Assembly (NCBI RefSeq): GCF_046630445.1
Contig: NC_092333.1
Location: 712,457,001-712,521,000 of the forward strand
Direction: 5' to 3'
DNA from: Rutidosis leptorrhynchoides
Lineage: Eukaryota; Streptophyta; Magnoliopsida; Asterales; Asteraceae
Length of the DNA: 64,000 nt
The translations under genes and the position numbers were made by a program. Of the stretch, positions 62,308 through 64,000 are shown piece after piece. The number at the start of each line of letters is the position of its first letter. Positions within the stretch are counted from its first letter, which is position 1. The notes under the pieces were generated by a model. The model did no database searches, was not told where the DNA came from, and was given only the letters and a program-made list of their open reading frames with translations.

Positions 62308-62525
62308 TATTAGTCTGTATGTATTTATGTATATGTATATAGTTTACTTAGCCCGTCAACCCATCTCAAATGTACATAACTCGTAGAATTAAACTCATTT
62401 ATGTCGTATATATTTACATTAACGTCAATATATACAATAAAAATAGGCTTAACCCTACGTGATATATACATCTGAGATGGACTATGTAAACTACATACAT
62501 ATACATAAATACATACAAACTAATA
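62308..62525. repeat. Foldback element, unit 3
   Basis: Copy of 16485-16702; AT-rich spacer without genes follows to about 63400. Confidence 0.6.
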
Positions 62526-63401
62526 AACAACAATAACAATGCAGTATAAGAAATATGAGGTATTTAGTATGTTATTAAAGATTAATTTTCTCTATTCATC
62601 CACAACAAGTAAATATATCAAATCTAGTTACACGCTATATAAATTGTATATATTTAACGAGATGAATAGCTTATTATAACAAGACAATCCTCGCTCTTTT
62701 CCATCTATGCATACTAGTATTGGCTAGTCATAGTCCTGTCCTTTTGGTTAATACAAGGGGGAAATCGGGAACGGTTTCACGTATATCTATATCTTAATAA
62801 ACTAAAGAAACATAAATATATATAAAAAATATTAAAATAGATTATTTATCACGTAATGCTAAGGAAAGCGAAATTACCGTTAACACCGACATTTTACGAG
62901 TAGTATACATGGTCAATTGTCAATTGAACCAAATTTTATGAAAAGGCCTAATACATCTTATTATCATCATCTTCCAAGTTTTGCACTCTAAAATCCAAAT
63001 ACTCAAAACACATAAATACTCAATTATTTAACCCAAATCATGCCGTCTCCCAGCCCAGCCCAAACACATGACTTGTCAGATGATTTGTTAAGCCCAATAA
63101 TCCTGACCCTCTACAAGTAAATTACCATTTTACCCATTTTTCGAAAGCCGTTAGAATCTCACAAAAGGATACTTCAGGAACCCTATAGATACGTTACAAA
63201 ACCCCAAACAAATACCATTGAGTCATTGACCCACACAAAGTCACCACCTCTTGTTCGACTATCTCATATTTTCTCGTCTCAAACTATCGAATCCCTCTCT
63301 ACAAAACCTATATGATCTTCATTCTTCATCTTTTCATATGAAACAAAAAATAAATAAATTCTCATATAAAAAGCTACACAACTTATTAAAGTACGCCGCT
63401 A

Positions 63402-63705
63402 ATTATCCAAACCCTTTTATATAATTACATCATTTTTCGTCCTATATTGGTTCTTGATCCACCTATTTGTTTTCAGCTCCGAATTAGAAACCCTAAATTA
63501 GATTACAAACCCTAAAAGGTTTAATACTAAAATTGTTATTCAAATTCTTGGGTTTTCTTATAATTAATCTACTAATGAATGGGAGTTTTACTATTATTAT
63601 CCAACTCTTTTCTCTAATTACATCATTATCGTATATGGGTTCATGATCCACCTATTTGTTTTCCGCTTCGAAGAAACCCTAAATTAGATTACAAACCCTA
63701 AAAGG
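63402..63705. repeat. Duplicated AAACCCTAA-containing segment, unit 3
   Basis: Copy of 17579-17882 at the expected 15,378-bp spacing from unit 2. Confidence 0.65.
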
Positions 63706-64000
63706 ACGACGCGATATGAGGTGTGGCGACGCGATATGAGGCGTGACGGCGCGACAGGAGGCGTGACAGCGCGACATAAGTCGTGACGGCACGACATGAG
63801 GCGTGACGGCGCGATAGGAGGCGTGACGGCGAGATACGAGGCGTGACGGCGCGATAGGAGGCGTTACGCCGCGATAGGAGCGTGATAGGAGGCGTAGCGA
63901 CGCGATAGGATGCGTGGCGACGCGATAGGAGGCGTGACGACGTGATAGGAGGCGTGGAAACTTAATAGGTGGCGTTACGATGCAATAGGAGGCGTTGCAG
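63706..64000. repeat. 20-bp minisatellite, unit 3, cut by window end
   Basis: The first 295 bp of the array. It already differs from units 1 and 2 near 63890 (about one repeat shorter), so its length is again unit-specific. Confidence 0.9.

Overview
The window is eukaryotic nuclear DNA from a flowering plant. It holds a PPR-DYW organelle RNA-editing gene, a Tork/Tnt1-like Copia retrotransposon, an Athila-type Gypsy retrotransposon, a hAT-like MITE, and AT-rich gene-poor spacers. The family Asteraceae is only a guess, from the style of the repeats (for example an LTR-like start tgaaacgacccgtcc). No rRNA or tRNA gene and nothing bacterial was seen.

Layout. 1-12100: a 5'-truncated copy of the PPR gene (here PPR') on the minus strand, split by a two-element Copia array (LTR-internal-LTR-internal-LTR, 932-11643) with one 5-bp target duplication, ACACA. 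12101-15725: spacer, then the full-length PPR-DYW gene (577 codons, minus). 15726-19468: a MITE in the proximal promoter, a foldback repeat, a duplicated segment containing AAACCCTAA, then a 1.6-kb minisatellite of 20-bp units. 19469-21181: LTR-like AT-rich sequence ('X'). From 21182 the order repeats: Copia tail and LTR, (Copia), LTR, PPR' fragment, spacer, PPR gene (44438-46171), MITE, minisatellite, X (to 51656). It repeats again from 51657: Copia, PPR' fragment, PPR gene (59816-61549), MITE, minisatellite cut by the window end. The window is therefore a tandem array of about 15.4-kb units with at least three full-length PPR genes whose predicted proteins look identical.

The second unit's Copia copy is split by a complete-looking Athila element (21525-38428, minus strand). 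It has two 1989-bp LTRs, target duplication AGAAT, a tRNA-Asp primer site, an uninterrupted 1868-codon gag-pol frame, and two further ORFs 3' of pol: a small zinc-knuckle protein and an Athila Orf1-like protein.

Inferred order of events: local partial duplication of the PPR gene; Copia insertion into PPR'; conversion of the single Copia to a two-element array by LTR-LTR exchange; tandem duplication of a 15.35-kb segment running from the 3' tail of the first Copia to the end of X; amplification to three or more units; then a recent Athila insertion. The breakpoint is supported by arithmetic: unit 1 is 15,348 bp, and adding the 26-bp minisatellite and 4-bp TA-repeat length differences gives 15,378 bp, the spacing of the next two PPR genes. 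The least explained signals are two families of short, odd-centred, CpG-rich dyads with co-varying flanks, one in the Copia LTR (GATGCG-G-CGCATC) and one in the Athila element (CTCCGCGA-G-TCGCGGAG).
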